The translations under genes were made by a program, and so were the position numbers. Below, in pieces: positions 17,931 through 26,221 of a stretch of 64,000 nt of DNA. The notes beneath the pieces were generated by a model. The model saw only the letters and a program-made list of their open reading frames with translations. It was not told where the DNA came from and ran no database searches. Position 1 is the first letter of the stretch. Each line of letters starts with the position of its first letter. The DNA is from Marinobacter sp. es.042 (GTDB lineage: Bacteria > Pseudomonadota > Gammaproteobacteria > Pseudomonadales > Oleiphilaceae): NCBI RefSeq assembly GCF_900188315.1, contig NZ_LT897781.1:2790001-2854000 (forward strand), written 5' to 3'.

Positions 17931-18751
17931 TGTCGATCTGGGCCGGCCGCTTCGCGGTTTTGCTAACCCGGCACGGCAAGTTGCCCGCCATTGCGCGGCC
18001 ACTGGAACCGCTCGGGTTGGCGTTAACCTGCGACAGCAGCTTCGACACCGATCGCCTTGGGACCTTTACCCGGGAAACAGAACGTTTCGCCAGTCAAAAG
18101 GAAACCGCGCTCGAGAAAGCCAGAATTGCCGCGGCGCAGGGCGAGAATTGTATCGGCCTGGGTAGCGAGGGGGCTTTTGGCGGTGGTCTGTTCTGCATCA
18201 ATCTGGAGGTCGTTTGCCTGTTTGATCCGGAGCACGGCCTTACCCTCTTTGGCGAGCACAGCGCGCCTTTTGGTCTTGAGCAGGCCAGCATCCGCTCCGT
18301 TGAGGACTTGCAGATGTTTCTCGATCGATGCCCTGCGGGCCAGGGCCTGGTAATGCGGCCCGAGCATGCCGGGCACCCGGAGATTTACAAAGGGCTGCGC
18401 GACCATCAGGAAATGCATACCCTGTTCAGAGCACTCCGGAACGCCTCGCCTTCTGGACAGGTCTTTATCGAGTACGACCTTCGGGCCCATGAGTCGCCTG
18501 GCAGAATGGCCAATATTGCACTGGCGGCAGAAAATCTTCGCGACAGGATGGAGAGCCTGTGCCCAGGGTGTTCCCTGCCGGGATTCTGGATAACCGATAT
18601 TGAGAGAGGCCTGCCATGCAGAGCGTGCGATACGCCGACAGAGCGGCCAAGGTCTTTTGTCTGGTCCTGCCACGTCTGCGACCACTCAGAGTCGCGCCCC
18701 GTGGAGGCTGTGACAACGGAACCTGATTTTTGCCCAACCTGTAACCCCTGA
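17930..18751 (+). CDS. DUF6671 family protein, third gene of dab operon
   Basis: The 273-residue protein starts at the ATG overlapping the dabA stop. It contains GRFAVLLTRHGKLPAIARPL and FDTDRLGTFTRE, matching the DUF6671 pattern (a KAVLATxHGKE-like strand followed by TDxFGTFTxE). The C-terminal third has three cysteine pairs (CRAC, CHVC and CPTC), which look like zinc ribbons. No membrane segment is present. Function is unknown. The overlap with dabA indicates co-translation, so it may regulate or assemble the DAB complex or act on nucleotides or RNA; this is inference only. It runs into the Sua5 gene with a six-base gap. Confidence 0.75.
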   Translation: MSIWAGRFAVLLTRHGKLPAIARPLEPLGLALTCDSSFDTDRLGTFTRETERFASQKETALEKARIAAAQGENCIGLGSEGAFGGGLFCINLEVVCLFDPEHGLTLFGEHSAPFGLEQASIRSVEDLQMFLDRCPAGQGLVMRPEHAGHPEIYKGLRDHQEMHTLFRALRNASPSGQVFIEYDLRAHESPGRMANIALAAENLRDRMESLCPGCSLPGFWITDIERGLPCRACDTPTERPRSFVWSCHVCDHSESRPVEAVTTEPDFCPTCNP

Positions 18752-18757
18752 GACCTT

Positions 18758-19747
18758 ATGCCCGCAACCATCAAGTTAGACGCAACACAATCAGGCGACA
18801 TAGAGAAAGCCGCCAGCCTGCTTCTTGCCGGCCACCTTGTCGCTATACCCACCGAAACCGTGTACGGGCTTGCGGCCGATGCCAGCAACGATCAGGCGGT
18901 CCGGAAAGTATTCGAGGCGAAACAGCGCCCGGTCGGACACCCGCTGATCGTGCACGTGGCATCGCCGGACCGGATCCGTCTCTGGGTCGACCAGATTCCG
19001 GAGACCGCTATGCAGCTGATCCAGGCATTCTGGCCCGGCCCGCTTACGCTGCTACTGCCGAAGAAAAGCGACGTCAGCGATTTTATTACCGGCGGCAATC
19101 CGGGTGTGGCGGTCAGGATGCCGGCGCACCCGGCCACGCTGGCGACCATGCAACGGCTTGGCAGGGATCTTGTCGCCCCGTCAGCCAATCCCTATGGCAG
19201 GATCAGCCCGACCAACGCAGAGCACGTACTCGCGGGACTGTCCGGAAAAATCGAGGCAGTTCTGGACGGCGGCGACTGTTCGGTAGGCATTGAATCCACC
19301 ATTGTCGATCTGACCGGCGACACGCCAGTTATTGCCAGACCCGGGCAGATCGCGCAGAGTGATATCGAAGCCTGTCTGGGCATCACGCTCGCGCCAGGCA
19401 GAAGCGCCAGTCAGGCCTTACCGGGGAGCGTAAAGCGCCACTACCAGCCGGTCACACCTACCGTTGGAGTGGCCACGGATCGGTTCGCCGGACTTCTGCC
19501 CGAAGTCACACCGGCAGGCGAAAAGATTGGCGTTATCTGGTGGCAGTCTGCGCCGGGCGAGCTGGCTTCCGAGTCCATTATGCTCAGCGCCGATCCGAAC
19601 GAATACGCTCGCATGCTCTACACCGCCATGCACGCCATGGACAAGGCGAACGTGGATCGGATCGTGATTGAGCTTCCGCCCCGGGAAAGCCAGTGGCTGG
19701 CCGTTCACGATCGGCTGGGACGGGCCTGTACCGAACAATTCACTTAA
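18758..19747 (+). CDS. L-threonylcarbamoyladenylate synthase (Sua5/TsaC type)
   Basis: The enzyme makes threonylcarbamoyl-AMP from threonine, bicarbonate and ATP for t6A37 modification of ANN-decoding tRNAs. The 329-residue protein has the full YrdC domain, with GHLVAIPTETVYGLAADA and the KQRPVGHPLIVHV motif binding substrates and SANPYGRISPT downstream. A C-terminal Sua5 domain (about residues 215-329) is also present, making it the long form rather than the short TsaC. It follows the DUF6671 gene by six bases; since its substrate is bicarbonate, the coupling to a carbon-accumulating operon is notable. Its stop overlaps the converging nei gene by four bases. Confidence 0.92.
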   Translation: MPATIKLDATQSGDIEKAASLLLAGHLVAIPTETVYGLAADASNDQAVRKVFEAKQRPVGHPLIVHVASPDRIRLWVDQIPETAMQLIQAFWPGPLTLLLPKKSDVSDFITGGNPGVAVRMPAHPATLATMQRLGRDLVAPSANPYGRISPTNAEHVLAGLSGKIEAVLDGGDCSVGIESTIVDLTGDTPVIARPGQIAQSDIEACLGITLAPGRSASQALPGSVKRHYQPVTPTVGVATDRFAGLLPEVTPAGEKIGVIWWQSAPGELASESIMLSADPNEYARMLYTAMHAMDKANVDRIVIELPPRESQWLAVHDRLGRACTEQFT

Positions 19748-20586
19748 TCCGGCACACCCTGGCACTCAGGGCAATAATACAGCCGCCGGCTGGCCATCAT
19801 GGTTTTAACAAGAGGCGACGCGCAATCGTGGCAGCGTTCACCATCGCGGTTGAACACCATGTGCCGGCGCTGCCCGAACGTCCATCCTTCCTGTTTGAGC
19901 CGCTCTGCACGGTCGGGCGGATTGGTGATGCCCTTTAACTGGTAGGTCCGCTGCACCAGTGTCAGAATCGCTTCCGCCAATCTCAACTGCTGATCGGCGT
20001 CCAGATCACGAGGCCGTGCCCGCGGTGAAATCCCCGCCTCAAAGAGGATTTCCGAGCGAAGGTAATTACCGATTCCGGCAACGAAGGCCTGGTCCAGTAG
20101 CAAACCACCCAGGTTCCGGCCCCGGAAACGCTTGTCATCAAACACTGCCAACAGTTGATCGACGCTGACCTCCTGATTGAGAGGGTCCGGCCCCAGGCGT
20201 GACAGATAAGGTACCTCACTTAATTCATCGGGCCGAACCAGTTGGATGTCGGAGGCACTGTATAACCGGGCCGCTTTCTTCGGACCGATAATGGCAAATC
20301 GCAGTTGCCGGTTTGTACTCGGTTCCCGATCGGGTTTGCCCATGCGCCACTTGCCATACAGCTGGTTATGGCTGTAAACGCACCACGGCCCGTCTTCATC
20401 TGTGGCCTCAAAAAACACCAACACGGCTTTGCTCCGCGCCTCCACTCTATCGACTCTGCGTCCCCGAAGGGCACTCTCGAAAGGTTTCAGGTGTTCAAAG
20501 GCGAAAAACACAGATTGCGCTGTCTTGCCGCCAACGGCCTTATGAATGTCATCGACCATGCGGCGTATTTCGGGACCTTCGGGCAT
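19744..20586 (-). CDS. nei: Endonuclease VIII, Fpg/Nei family DNA glycosylase
   Basis: Nei removes oxidised pyrimidines and cleaves the abasic site by beta,delta-elimination. The 280-residue protein starts MPEGPEIRR, where after Met removal Pro is the Schiff-base nucleophile and Glu the catalytic acid. Lys53 (RSKAVLV) corresponds to the conserved beta-hairpin lysine. The helix-two-turn-helix region contains GIGNYLRSEILFEAGI. The C-terminal zinc finger has CHDC and CPEC, with the catalytic arginine in SRRLYYCP. A longer frame exists upstream, but the Pro-Glu requirement fixes the ATG at 20586. It reads as a Nei rather than Fpg enzyme from the YSHNQLYGKW region. Confidence 0.93.
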   Translation of the reverse strand: MPEGPEIRRMVDDIHKAVGGKTAQSVFFAFEHLKPFESALRGRRVDRVEARSKAVLVFFEATDEDGPWCVYSHNQLYGKWRMGKPDREPSTNRQLRFAIIGPKKAARLYSASDIQLVRPDELSEVPYLSRLGPDPLNQEVSVDQLLAVFDDKRFRGRNLGGLLLDQAFVAGIGNYLRSEILFEAGISPRARPRDLDADQQLRLAEAILTLVQRTYQLKGITNPPDRAERLKQEGWTFGQRRHMVFNRDGERCHDCASPLVKTMMASRRLYYCPECQGVPD

Positions 20587-20712
20587 ACTCGTTTCCGCTC
20601 CTGACCGGTCTATCTGCAATACAGGTGAGCTTTACCCTACGTTGCATCCAGCAATTCGGAGTTGTCGGGCCAAAAGTTTTGTCCGGATCCGGGTAAGCCC
20701 TTTGCCCAACCT

Positions 20713-20745
20713 GCTCGTAGGTTTTGGTGTAGCTAAACCACGAGC
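20713..20745 (+). promoter_or_regulatory. Leader hairpin directly before a ribosome-binding site
   Basis: GCTCGT (20713-20718) pairs with ACGAGC (20740-20745), and GGTTT (20720-20724) with AAACC (20735-20739), leaving one bulged A and a 10-base loop. The stem ends exactly where the Shine-Dalgarno AAGGTG starts (20746). It could affect translation of the following gene. Confidence 0.45.
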
Positions 20746-20755
20746 AAGGTGAGTC

Positions 20756-21142
20756 ATGAAAGACACCAAGCTGGCCCTGTTCATTGCAGCGATTCTGATT
20801 GTTTTGGCGGCGGCGACAAGGGAGGAACCGGCTGCCTCGGAAAGCCGAGCGAAGACCCAGGTTGTACCTCTGGTATTTGCCGAAGCGCTGGGAGCTGATC
20901 AGTGGCCACCCTCGATGAAGGAGCGGTTTCTGGAAGACCCGGAGAACCAGATCAGAATGAGTCAGACTGACAGGATATTGAGGGATGGACGTGGCCCCGA
21001 TGAGTGGTTGCCGGCTTCGGGTCAATGCGATTACATGGGCAGGTTCATGGCGGTGATGGAGCGTTACCGGCTCCATCACCGCGAGCCCCAATGGCGGGCC
21101 TGGCAAACCAAACGACAGCGCTGCTACACCCAGTTTCAGTAG
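20756..21142 (+). CDS. Exported HNH/DUF1524-like protein with degenerate active site
   Basis: The 128-residue protein has a short signal anchor or signal peptide (residues 5-20). Its body aligns with secreted HNH nucleases of the DUF1524/GmrSD C-terminal type: QVVPLVFAEALGADQWP, then FLEDPENQIRMSQTDRILRDGRGPDEWLP, and a cysteine pair at 91 and 123. The catalytic DHVVPL is replaced by TQVVPL (Thr34-Gln35), and the conserved Asn-Arg-x-Lys is replaced by DRILRDG. Both catalytic groups are thus lost while the fold-defining DPEN and GPDEWLP motifs stay. It is probably a non-nuclease descendant with a periplasmic role. I aligned by eye against remembered family consensus. Confidence 0.6.
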   Translation: MKDTKLALFIAAILIVLAAATREEPAASESRAKTQVVPLVFAEALGADQWPPSMKERFLEDPENQIRMSQTDRILRDGRGPDEWLPASGQCDYMGRFMAVMERYRLHHREPQWRAWQTKRQRCYTQFQ

Positions 21143-21172
21143 ACGTAGCCCGCCGGTCCTGAGCTAATCGGC

Positions 21173-21460
21173 CTAGCGCTTGTTGTCAGGGCCAATCAGA
21201 TCGGAAAGCCACTCGCGCAGGCTGTCGATGTTGTCTTCACCGCTCTGTTTGAGTTCGTCCAGTTTTTTTCGGCCATCGGAAATTTTATTCTCAACCGAAC
21301 GCAAGGCATCGGACGCGCTCTGCTGAATATCCGCGCTCGCCTTCTCGTTCTCGGCTTCGGCTTCTTTGGCCTCGGCCTTGGCTTTCAGGGAATCGGCCTG
21401 CTTTTCCCATTCTTCCAGCTGGGTTTCGGCCTTTCTGATCAATTCGTCTTTCAATGACAT
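21173..21460 (-). CDS. Small coiled-coil protein
   Basis: The 95-residue product is almost entirely charged alpha-helix: SLKDELIRKAETQLEEWEKQ is followed by long Lys/Glu/Ala heptads and a C-terminal WLSDLIGPDNKR. It has no signal peptide or membrane segment. The ATG at 21460 has an excellent ribosome-binding site (AAAGGAGGC), so the upstream extension is not used. Small coiled-coil proteins of this type are common in marine gammaproteobacteria and are annotated as hypothetical. They may bind membranes or act in stress responses, but nothing here decides. Confidence 0.75.
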   Translation of the reverse strand: MSLKDELIRKAETQLEEWEKQADSLKAKAEAKEAEAENEKASADIQQSASDALRSVENKISDGRKKLDELKQSGEDNIDSLREWLSDLIGPDNKR

Positions 21461-21671
21461 ACAGTGCCTCCTTTGCTGTATCAGCGAACGTACACCGTCA
21501 TACTCGAGAAAGAGGACCAGAAACGCAACCCAAAGACCCGCCATATGACTGATTCAGCGACAGTTATTTCGGAAAACCAGTAACAAATTTCAACTGAAAG
21601 TGCTCATCGTGCCGAGTATCCTCCCGCCTCGCTCTCATCACCGACAGATCAGGCAAGGACACTTACTGCAA

Positions 21672-22064
21672 ATGAACAAAACGGACCTCGTTTTTCAAAG
21701 CTACGGACGCTGCTGCAACCGGGATGCTTTCTTTGTCGACTTCTACGACTTTTTCATGGCCAGTTCGAACACTATCAAGGACCGGTTTGTAAAAACGGAT
21801 ATGGCCGCTCAACGACACCTACTGCGCAACGGCATCATGCAATTGATCCTGCATGCTCGCGGAATGTCCGACAGAAAACTTAAGGCGCTTGGTGAAAGTC
21901 ATAGCCGCTCACATTACGACATCAAGCCCGAGTGGTATTCCCTCTGGCTGGATTCGCTCTTGAAAACCGTCCGCCTTCACGACCCGGAATACACCCTCGA
22001 ACTTGATGCGGCGTGGCGTGACGTTCTGACGCCGGGGATTGATCTCATCCGTGGGGCTTATTGA
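21672..22064 (+). CDS. Single-domain globin
   Basis: The 130-residue protein has the bacterial globin pattern. FYDFFMASSNTIKDRF includes the CD1 phenylalanine (Phe39), Gln47 sits at the likely distal E7 position, His77 in LGESHSRSH is the proximal haem ligand, and it ends AWRDVLTPGIDLIRGAY. It has no reductase or signalling domain. Such proteins bind oxygen or nitric oxide; the physiological role is not known. The ATG at 21672 gives the usual family length, although an upstream in-frame start at 21600 exists. It is a monocistronic gene. Confidence 0.88.
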   Translation: MNKTDLVFQSYGRCCNRDAFFVDFYDFFMASSNTIKDRFVKTDMAAQRHLLRNGIMQLILHARGMSDRKLKALGESHSRSHYDIKPEWYSLWLDSLLKTVRLHDPEYTLELDAAWRDVLTPGIDLIRGAY

Positions 22065-22230
22065 CCAGGCCCCAGCCGAGGCATCTGGTGAGGCACTGCG
22101 TATCCATACCCTTACGCCCATATCAATCAATACGCCAGCTCGCTTTACCTGATTTTTACACCCCGTTGACGGAGCCGTCCCGAAAACCCTGCGATCATCC
22201 TGAATAACAGGATCGTTTCGGGAGTCGTTT

Positions 22231-23181
22231 ATGGCAACCAGCAAAGCCATGCTGATACTCGGTGTTCTCTTGCTCGCATTGACCGGGTGCAAGGTCACCA
22301 CCTCTGACAGTCACCATTACCCGGATTCCGGGGGCTTCGTCTCCGGGCTTTTCTACGACGCACGGGATACTGGCAGGCACTACCCTACGAGTTCCTGGTC
22401 ACTCACCCGCTATACCGAAGCATGCCAAAATGAACCTCTGTATTTCGAAACCCATAGCGGTCGGGTGCGGGTCTATGGCTCGCCGGCCTACAGTGAGACC
22501 TCGTTCCGGGCCGCGGCTTCAGAGCTTGAGCGTCGAATCGACGGCGTACTGGCCCGGTTCCAGTTGCGCTGGTCCGACTTTATCGAGGACCGCAGCGCCG
22601 CAGTTGCCTATCCCCGCCAGGTGATCGGCTGCCTCAGCCCCGAGGTGCCGCACAGCGAGTTTGTGTCTGCCTCAATGGCCGCCGTGGCTTTCAATCCTTA
22701 CTACAGCCAGTGGCCCTACGAGACAGGAAACATCGTCGCCCACGAACTGGCCCATTTCGTCCAGCAAAACCTGTCACGGTATGACACCAGTTACAGTCTG
22801 CTGCCTTATTGGTTTGCAGAGGGACAGGCCGTTGTTGTGGCAGGAGAGCCAATTGCCGAGGTCTATCAGCACTATGACTACGACCCTCTCTGGGACGTGA
22901 CTCCCGGTGACACTGCAAACTTCCCCTATCGGTTCGAGCATTACGGGCTGGCCTACCGCTACCTGGAAAAAGCCAATGGCGCCCTAGCGATGACAGTATT
23001 ACTGGAAATGGTGCAGGTGCTGGACTGGGATGGCGGATTCTATGGTGAGATCAGCACCGGAGAGTCCCGGGCCTTTGTGGAAGCATTCAATTCGGCAAAT
23101 CTGGTAGATCACAGGAATAACTATCTGAGTTTTCAGAGATTTCGGAGTGACTACCACGACCTTCTGAACAGTAGTTATTAG
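22231..23181 (+). CDS. Lipoprotein with HExxH metallopeptidase-like motif
   Basis: The 316-residue protein begins with a lipoprotein signal (LLLALTGCKV, lipobox cysteine near residue 19), so it is membrane-anchored and periplasmic. HELAH at residues 171-175 and Glu197 in WFAEGQA, 22 residues later, form a gluzincin-like zinc site. The surrounding text (GNIVAHELAHFVQQNL and LPYWFAEGQAVVVAGEP) resembles peptidase MA-like domains. Residues 60-160 hold a domain with two possible disulfide cysteines. The substrate is unknown. It has its own ribosome-binding site (CGGGAG) and stands alone between the globin and a small membrane protein gene. Confidence 0.75.
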   Translation: MATSKAMLILGVLLLALTGCKVTTSDSHHYPDSGGFVSGLFYDARDTGRHYPTSSWSLTRYTEACQNEPLYFETHSGRVRVYGSPAYSETSFRAAASELERRIDGVLARFQLRWSDFIEDRSAAVAYPRQVIGCLSPEVPHSEFVSASMAAVAFNPYYSQWPYETGNIVAHELAHFVQQNLSRYDTSYSLLPYWFAEGQAVVVAGEPIAEVYQHYDYDPLWDVTPGDTANFPYRFEHYGLAYRYLEKANGALAMTVLLEMVQVLDWDGGFYGEISTGESRAFVEAFNSANLVDHRNNYLSFQRFRSDYHDLLNSSY

Positions 23182-23275
23182 CCGGCAAAGGCCTGAACTG
23201 GATTAAATCTGTCCAATCAGGGATAATTTCGACCGTTTTTCAACCAGTACTGTTGTCGTTGGGTAGTCTCTGGTC

Positions 23276-23596
23276 ATGACCATTTACAGCGTTCTTCAAT
23301 TAGTTATTTTTTCTGTCCTGTTGTTTAACACCGTGCACCTTATGCCGGCGTTCGGCCGTCTGCTCAGGGGTGCAGAATCGGCTTTCCAGTCCGGGTATCT
23401 GTGCGCCATGCTCACCATGCGCCTGGCCCGCAACATTCTGGGCCTGGTCCTGGTCACCGCCAGCACCGCGCCCAACCCGGAAATCCACGCCCTGGTGCCC
23501 AAGGGTATCCTGCTGTTCCTGGTTCTGGCACTCATTAACGCCGCCCTGACCCATTACATGGAACGAATCCGGGTGCAAGAAGGCGCCCGTTTCTAG
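23276..23596 (+). CDS. Small integral membrane protein, unknown function
   Basis: The 106-residue protein has two or three hydrophobic helices (SVLQLVIFSVLLFNTVHLM, ARNILGLVLVTAST and GILLFLVLALINAALTHYM), with a short basic or acidic C-terminal tail. No family is recognised. It is convergent with the acyl-CoA synthetase gene, nine bases from its end, with no visible operon partner. Confidence 0.6.
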   Translation: MTIYSVLQLVIFSVLLFNTVHLMPAFGRLLRGAESAFQSGYLCAMLTMRLARNILGLVLVTASTAPNPEIHALVPKGILLFLVLALINAALTHYMERIRVQEGARF

Positions 23597-23604
23597 CGCC
23601 TCAC

Positions 23605-25407
23605 TCAGGCGTAAAGCGACTCGATCACCTCGGTATATTTCTCGTAGATATTGCTCCGGCGGACTTTCATGGTCGCCGTTACCTCGTCATCGTCGTGGTC
23701 CAGTTCCTTGGTCAGCAAGTGGAAGCGTTTGATCTGCGCCACCTGTGGTAGCTGCTCGTTGCCCTTGTTCACTTCTGCCTGGATGAGTTCATTCACCTGC
23801 GGCTGCTCGGTCAGGCTCCGGAAGGTGGTATAGGCAATTCGCTCCTGCTCTGCCCATTTGGCCACCGTATCGAAATCAATCTGGATCAGCGCAGACACAT
23901 ATTTTCTGGCCTCACCGATCACAATGCATTCCTTGATATAGGGACTGGCCTTGATGGTGTTTTCGATCTCCGTGGGCGAAAGATTCTTGCCGCCGGCGGT
24001 GATCATGATGTCTTTCAGACGGTCGACGATCTTTAGCTGGCCATCCCGCCATTCACCCACGTCGCCGGTGTGCAGCCAGCCATCCTTCAAAGTTGAAGCC
24101 GTGGCCTCGTCGTTCTTGTAATACCCCTTGAACATGCTGCCACCGCGCATGATGATCTCGTTGTGTTCGCCAAGCGTTACCTCAACACCGGACACAGCTA
24201 CACCCACCGTTCCCAGGCGCACGTCCTCAACGGGCTGCGCCGTGGCAACGCCGGTGCTTTCCGTCTGGCCATATACCTCTACCAGGGGAATGCCGATGGT
24301 TCGGAAGAACTCCAGTATGCCGGTTGATATAGGGGCCGCCCCGGTGAGCGCAATGCTGCATCGGCGCAGGCCGATAAAATTCTGCAAGGCGCGCAACACG
24401 AACCAGTAGCTGATGCTATACAGGCATTTTTCCTTCAGGTTCCAGTCTGAGCGGGGTTTCGTGGCCATAGGCGAACACACCCGGATCGCCCAGTTGAACA
24501 ACGCCTGCCGCAAGCGCCCGGTCTCCTGAATCTTGATGTAGATGGACGAGTGCAGTTTCTCCCAGATCCTGGGCACGCCCAGAAAAAAGGTCGGTGCTGT
24601 CTCGCGCAGATCCTCCTGGATAGTTCTCAGGCTTTCGCCAAAGTTGACCGTGCTCCCGACATAGATTGGTGCAATGTTAGTAAAAGCCTGTTCTGCCACG
24701 TGGCAGAGCGGCAGATAGGAAAGGCTGGAGCCGTGTTCGTCCGCCTGCAACAGCTCAATCAGCCCCGGCGCCGCAGCGTGCAAGTTGTGCCAACTGATCA
24801 TTGCCCCCTTGGGTCGGCCGGTAGACCCGGAGGTGTAGATCATCAGGGCGGTGTCATCCATTTGCTGGCTGTCCAGCAATTCATCCACCAGGCCGGGATG
24901 TTGCGTTTCAAATTCCCGGCCCCGGGTCTCGATATCCTCGAACGCGGCCGGCGGCTCCGGATAATAGCGCAGGCCCTTCATATCGATGGCAATGCAGTGC
25001 TTCAGTTTGGGCAAATCTGGCCAGGCTTCCAGCACCTTGTCGGTCTGTTCCTGATCTTCGCAGATCACAAATTCCGCGTCGCTGTGCTCCAGGACATAGG
25101 CCACCTCGTTCCAGGGACTGGTGGGATAGACACCGACACAGATGCCCTGCACCAGGCCGATGCCCATCTGGCCAATGACCCACTCCACTCGGTTTTCCGA
25201 GATAATGGCCACGTGGCCACCCGGTTCGAGCCCCATGGCACGCAGCCCCAGTCCGAAGTGCCGGGCCCGCCGATAATAATCCTGCCAGGAATAGGCCTGC
25301 CAGATACCGAAGTCCTTCTGGCGCAGGGCCAGGGCGTCCGGCCGCTCGACTGCGTGGGCCCGGAGCATCTGGGTGAGCGTGAGGTCAGGTATGGAAGACG
25401 TTGTCAT
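23605..25407 (-). CDS. Long-chain acyl-CoA synthetase (AMP-forming)
   Basis: The enzyme activates a carboxylic acid with ATP and CoA through an acyl-AMP. The 600-residue protein has the ANL signatures: IYTSGSTGRPKGAMISWHN (phosphate-binding loop), YGQTESTG, and LHTGDVGEW with the later DRLKDIMITAGGKNLSP hinge and C-terminal lid. The fused size and order fit the FAA/FadD15-type long-chain branch. Translation probably begins at the ATG overlapping the livF stop (ATGA); a GTG nine bases earlier is an alternative. As the last gene of a liv-type transporter operon, it probably traps the imported acid as its CoA ester. The substrate chain length is not decided. Confidence 0.9.
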   Translation of the reverse strand: MTTSSIPDLTLTQMLRAHAVERPDALALRQKDFGIWQAYSWQDYYRRARHFGLGLRAMGLEPGGHVAIISENRVEWVIGQMGIGLVQGICVGVYPTSPWNEVAYVLEHSDAEFVICEDQEQTDKVLEAWPDLPKLKHCIAIDMKGLRYYPEPPAAFEDIETRGREFETQHPGLVDELLDSQQMDDTALMIYTSGSTGRPKGAMISWHNLHAAAPGLIELLQADEHGSSLSYLPLCHVAEQAFTNIAPIYVGSTVNFGESLRTIQEDLRETAPTFFLGVPRIWEKLHSSIYIKIQETGRLRQALFNWAIRVCSPMATKPRSDWNLKEKCLYSISYWFVLRALQNFIGLRRCSIALTGAAPISTGILEFFRTIGIPLVEVYGQTESTGVATAQPVEDVRLGTVGVAVSGVEVTLGEHNEIIMRGGSMFKGYYKNDEATASTLKDGWLHTGDVGEWRDGQLKIVDRLKDIMITAGGKNLSPTEIENTIKASPYIKECIVIGEARKYVSALIQIDFDTVAKWAEQERIAYTTFRSLTEQPQVNELIQAEVNKGNEQLPQVAQIKRFHLLTKELDHDDDEVTATMKVRRSNIYEKYTEVIESLYA

Positions 25408-26213
25408 GACAGCCACCGTTTACGGCGTTTGTAGTGCTTGATGTCTCGATAACTGCGGGCCTCACCTTCCTTGCCACCCACACCCAGATAGAACTCCTGA
25501 ACATCTTCATTGGCCGTGAGTTTGTCCGCCGGGCCATCGATCACGATCTTGCCGTTCTCCATGATGTAGCCGTAGGACGCAATGGCCAGTGAAACCGCGG
25601 CGTTCTGTTCCACCAGAAGAATGGCGGTCCCCTGTTCCCGGTTGATTCTGGCCACGATGGTAAAGATCTCTTCCACCAGCAGCGGCGCTAGACCGAGGGA
25701 GGGCTCATCCAGCATGATCAGGTCCGGCTGTGCAATCAGCGCCCGCCCCAGGGCCAGCATCTGCTGCTCGCCTCCGGAGAGGTAACCGGCCAGCTGCTTG
25801 CGGCGCTCCTTCAGTCTCGGGAAATAGTTATAAACCAGCTCATAGCTGTCACTCAGGGAAGGCTTACTGCCACTGAGCGCGTAGGTGGCGGCAATCAGGT
25901 TCTCCTCAACCGTGAGGTCCTCGAATACTCGTCGGCCTTCCATGACATGAAAGAGCCCGTCGCGCACCAGCCGCTCCGGCGGAACGCCTTTTACATCCTT
26001 GCCCCTGAAGCGTACTTCGCCGGCAGTGACTTCCCCATCTTCCAGGGTCAGCAGCCCTGAGACGCTTTTCAGCGTGGTTGATTTACCGGCGCCATTGGAG
26101 CCGAGGAGCGCCACAATGGCCCCCTTCGGCACCCGCAGTGACAGGCCTCGGAGGACCTGTACTGACTTGTTGTAGACCACCTCGATATTATCGATTTCCA
26201 GTAAGGCTTCCAT
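25404..26213 (-). CDS. livF: Branched-chain amino acid-type ABC transporter ATPase (LivF)
   Basis: This is one of two cytoplasmic ATPases driving the importer. The 269-residue protein has Walker A GSNGAGKST, the signature LSGGEQQMLALGRAL, Walker B LIMLDEPSLGLAP and the switch-region LLVEQNAAVSLAIA, all typical of LivF. It is somewhat longer than LivF because of a basic tail (SYRDIKHYKRRKRWLS). Its end overlaps the synthetase gene. It follows the binding-protein gene by eight bases. Confidence 0.93.
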   Translation of the reverse strand: MEALLEIDNIEVVYNKSVQVLRGLSLRVPKGAIVALLGSNGAGKSTTLKSVSGLLTLEDGEVTAGEVRFRGKDVKGVPPERLVRDGLFHVMEGRRVFEDLTVEENLIAATYALSGSKPSLSDSYELVYNYFPRLKERRKQLAGYLSGGEQQMLALGRALIAQPDLIMLDEPSLGLAPLLVEEIFTIVARINREQGTAILLVEQNAAVSLAIASYGYIMENGKIVIDGPADKLTANEDVQEFYLGVGGKEGEARSYRDIKHYKRRKRWLS

Positions 26214-26221
26214 ACAGCCCC

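Noticed and set aside
24550..25434. A 294-codon plus-strand frame opposite the acyl-CoA synthetase
   Set aside because: No start signal or domain; the synthetase motifs on the minus strand explain the sequence.
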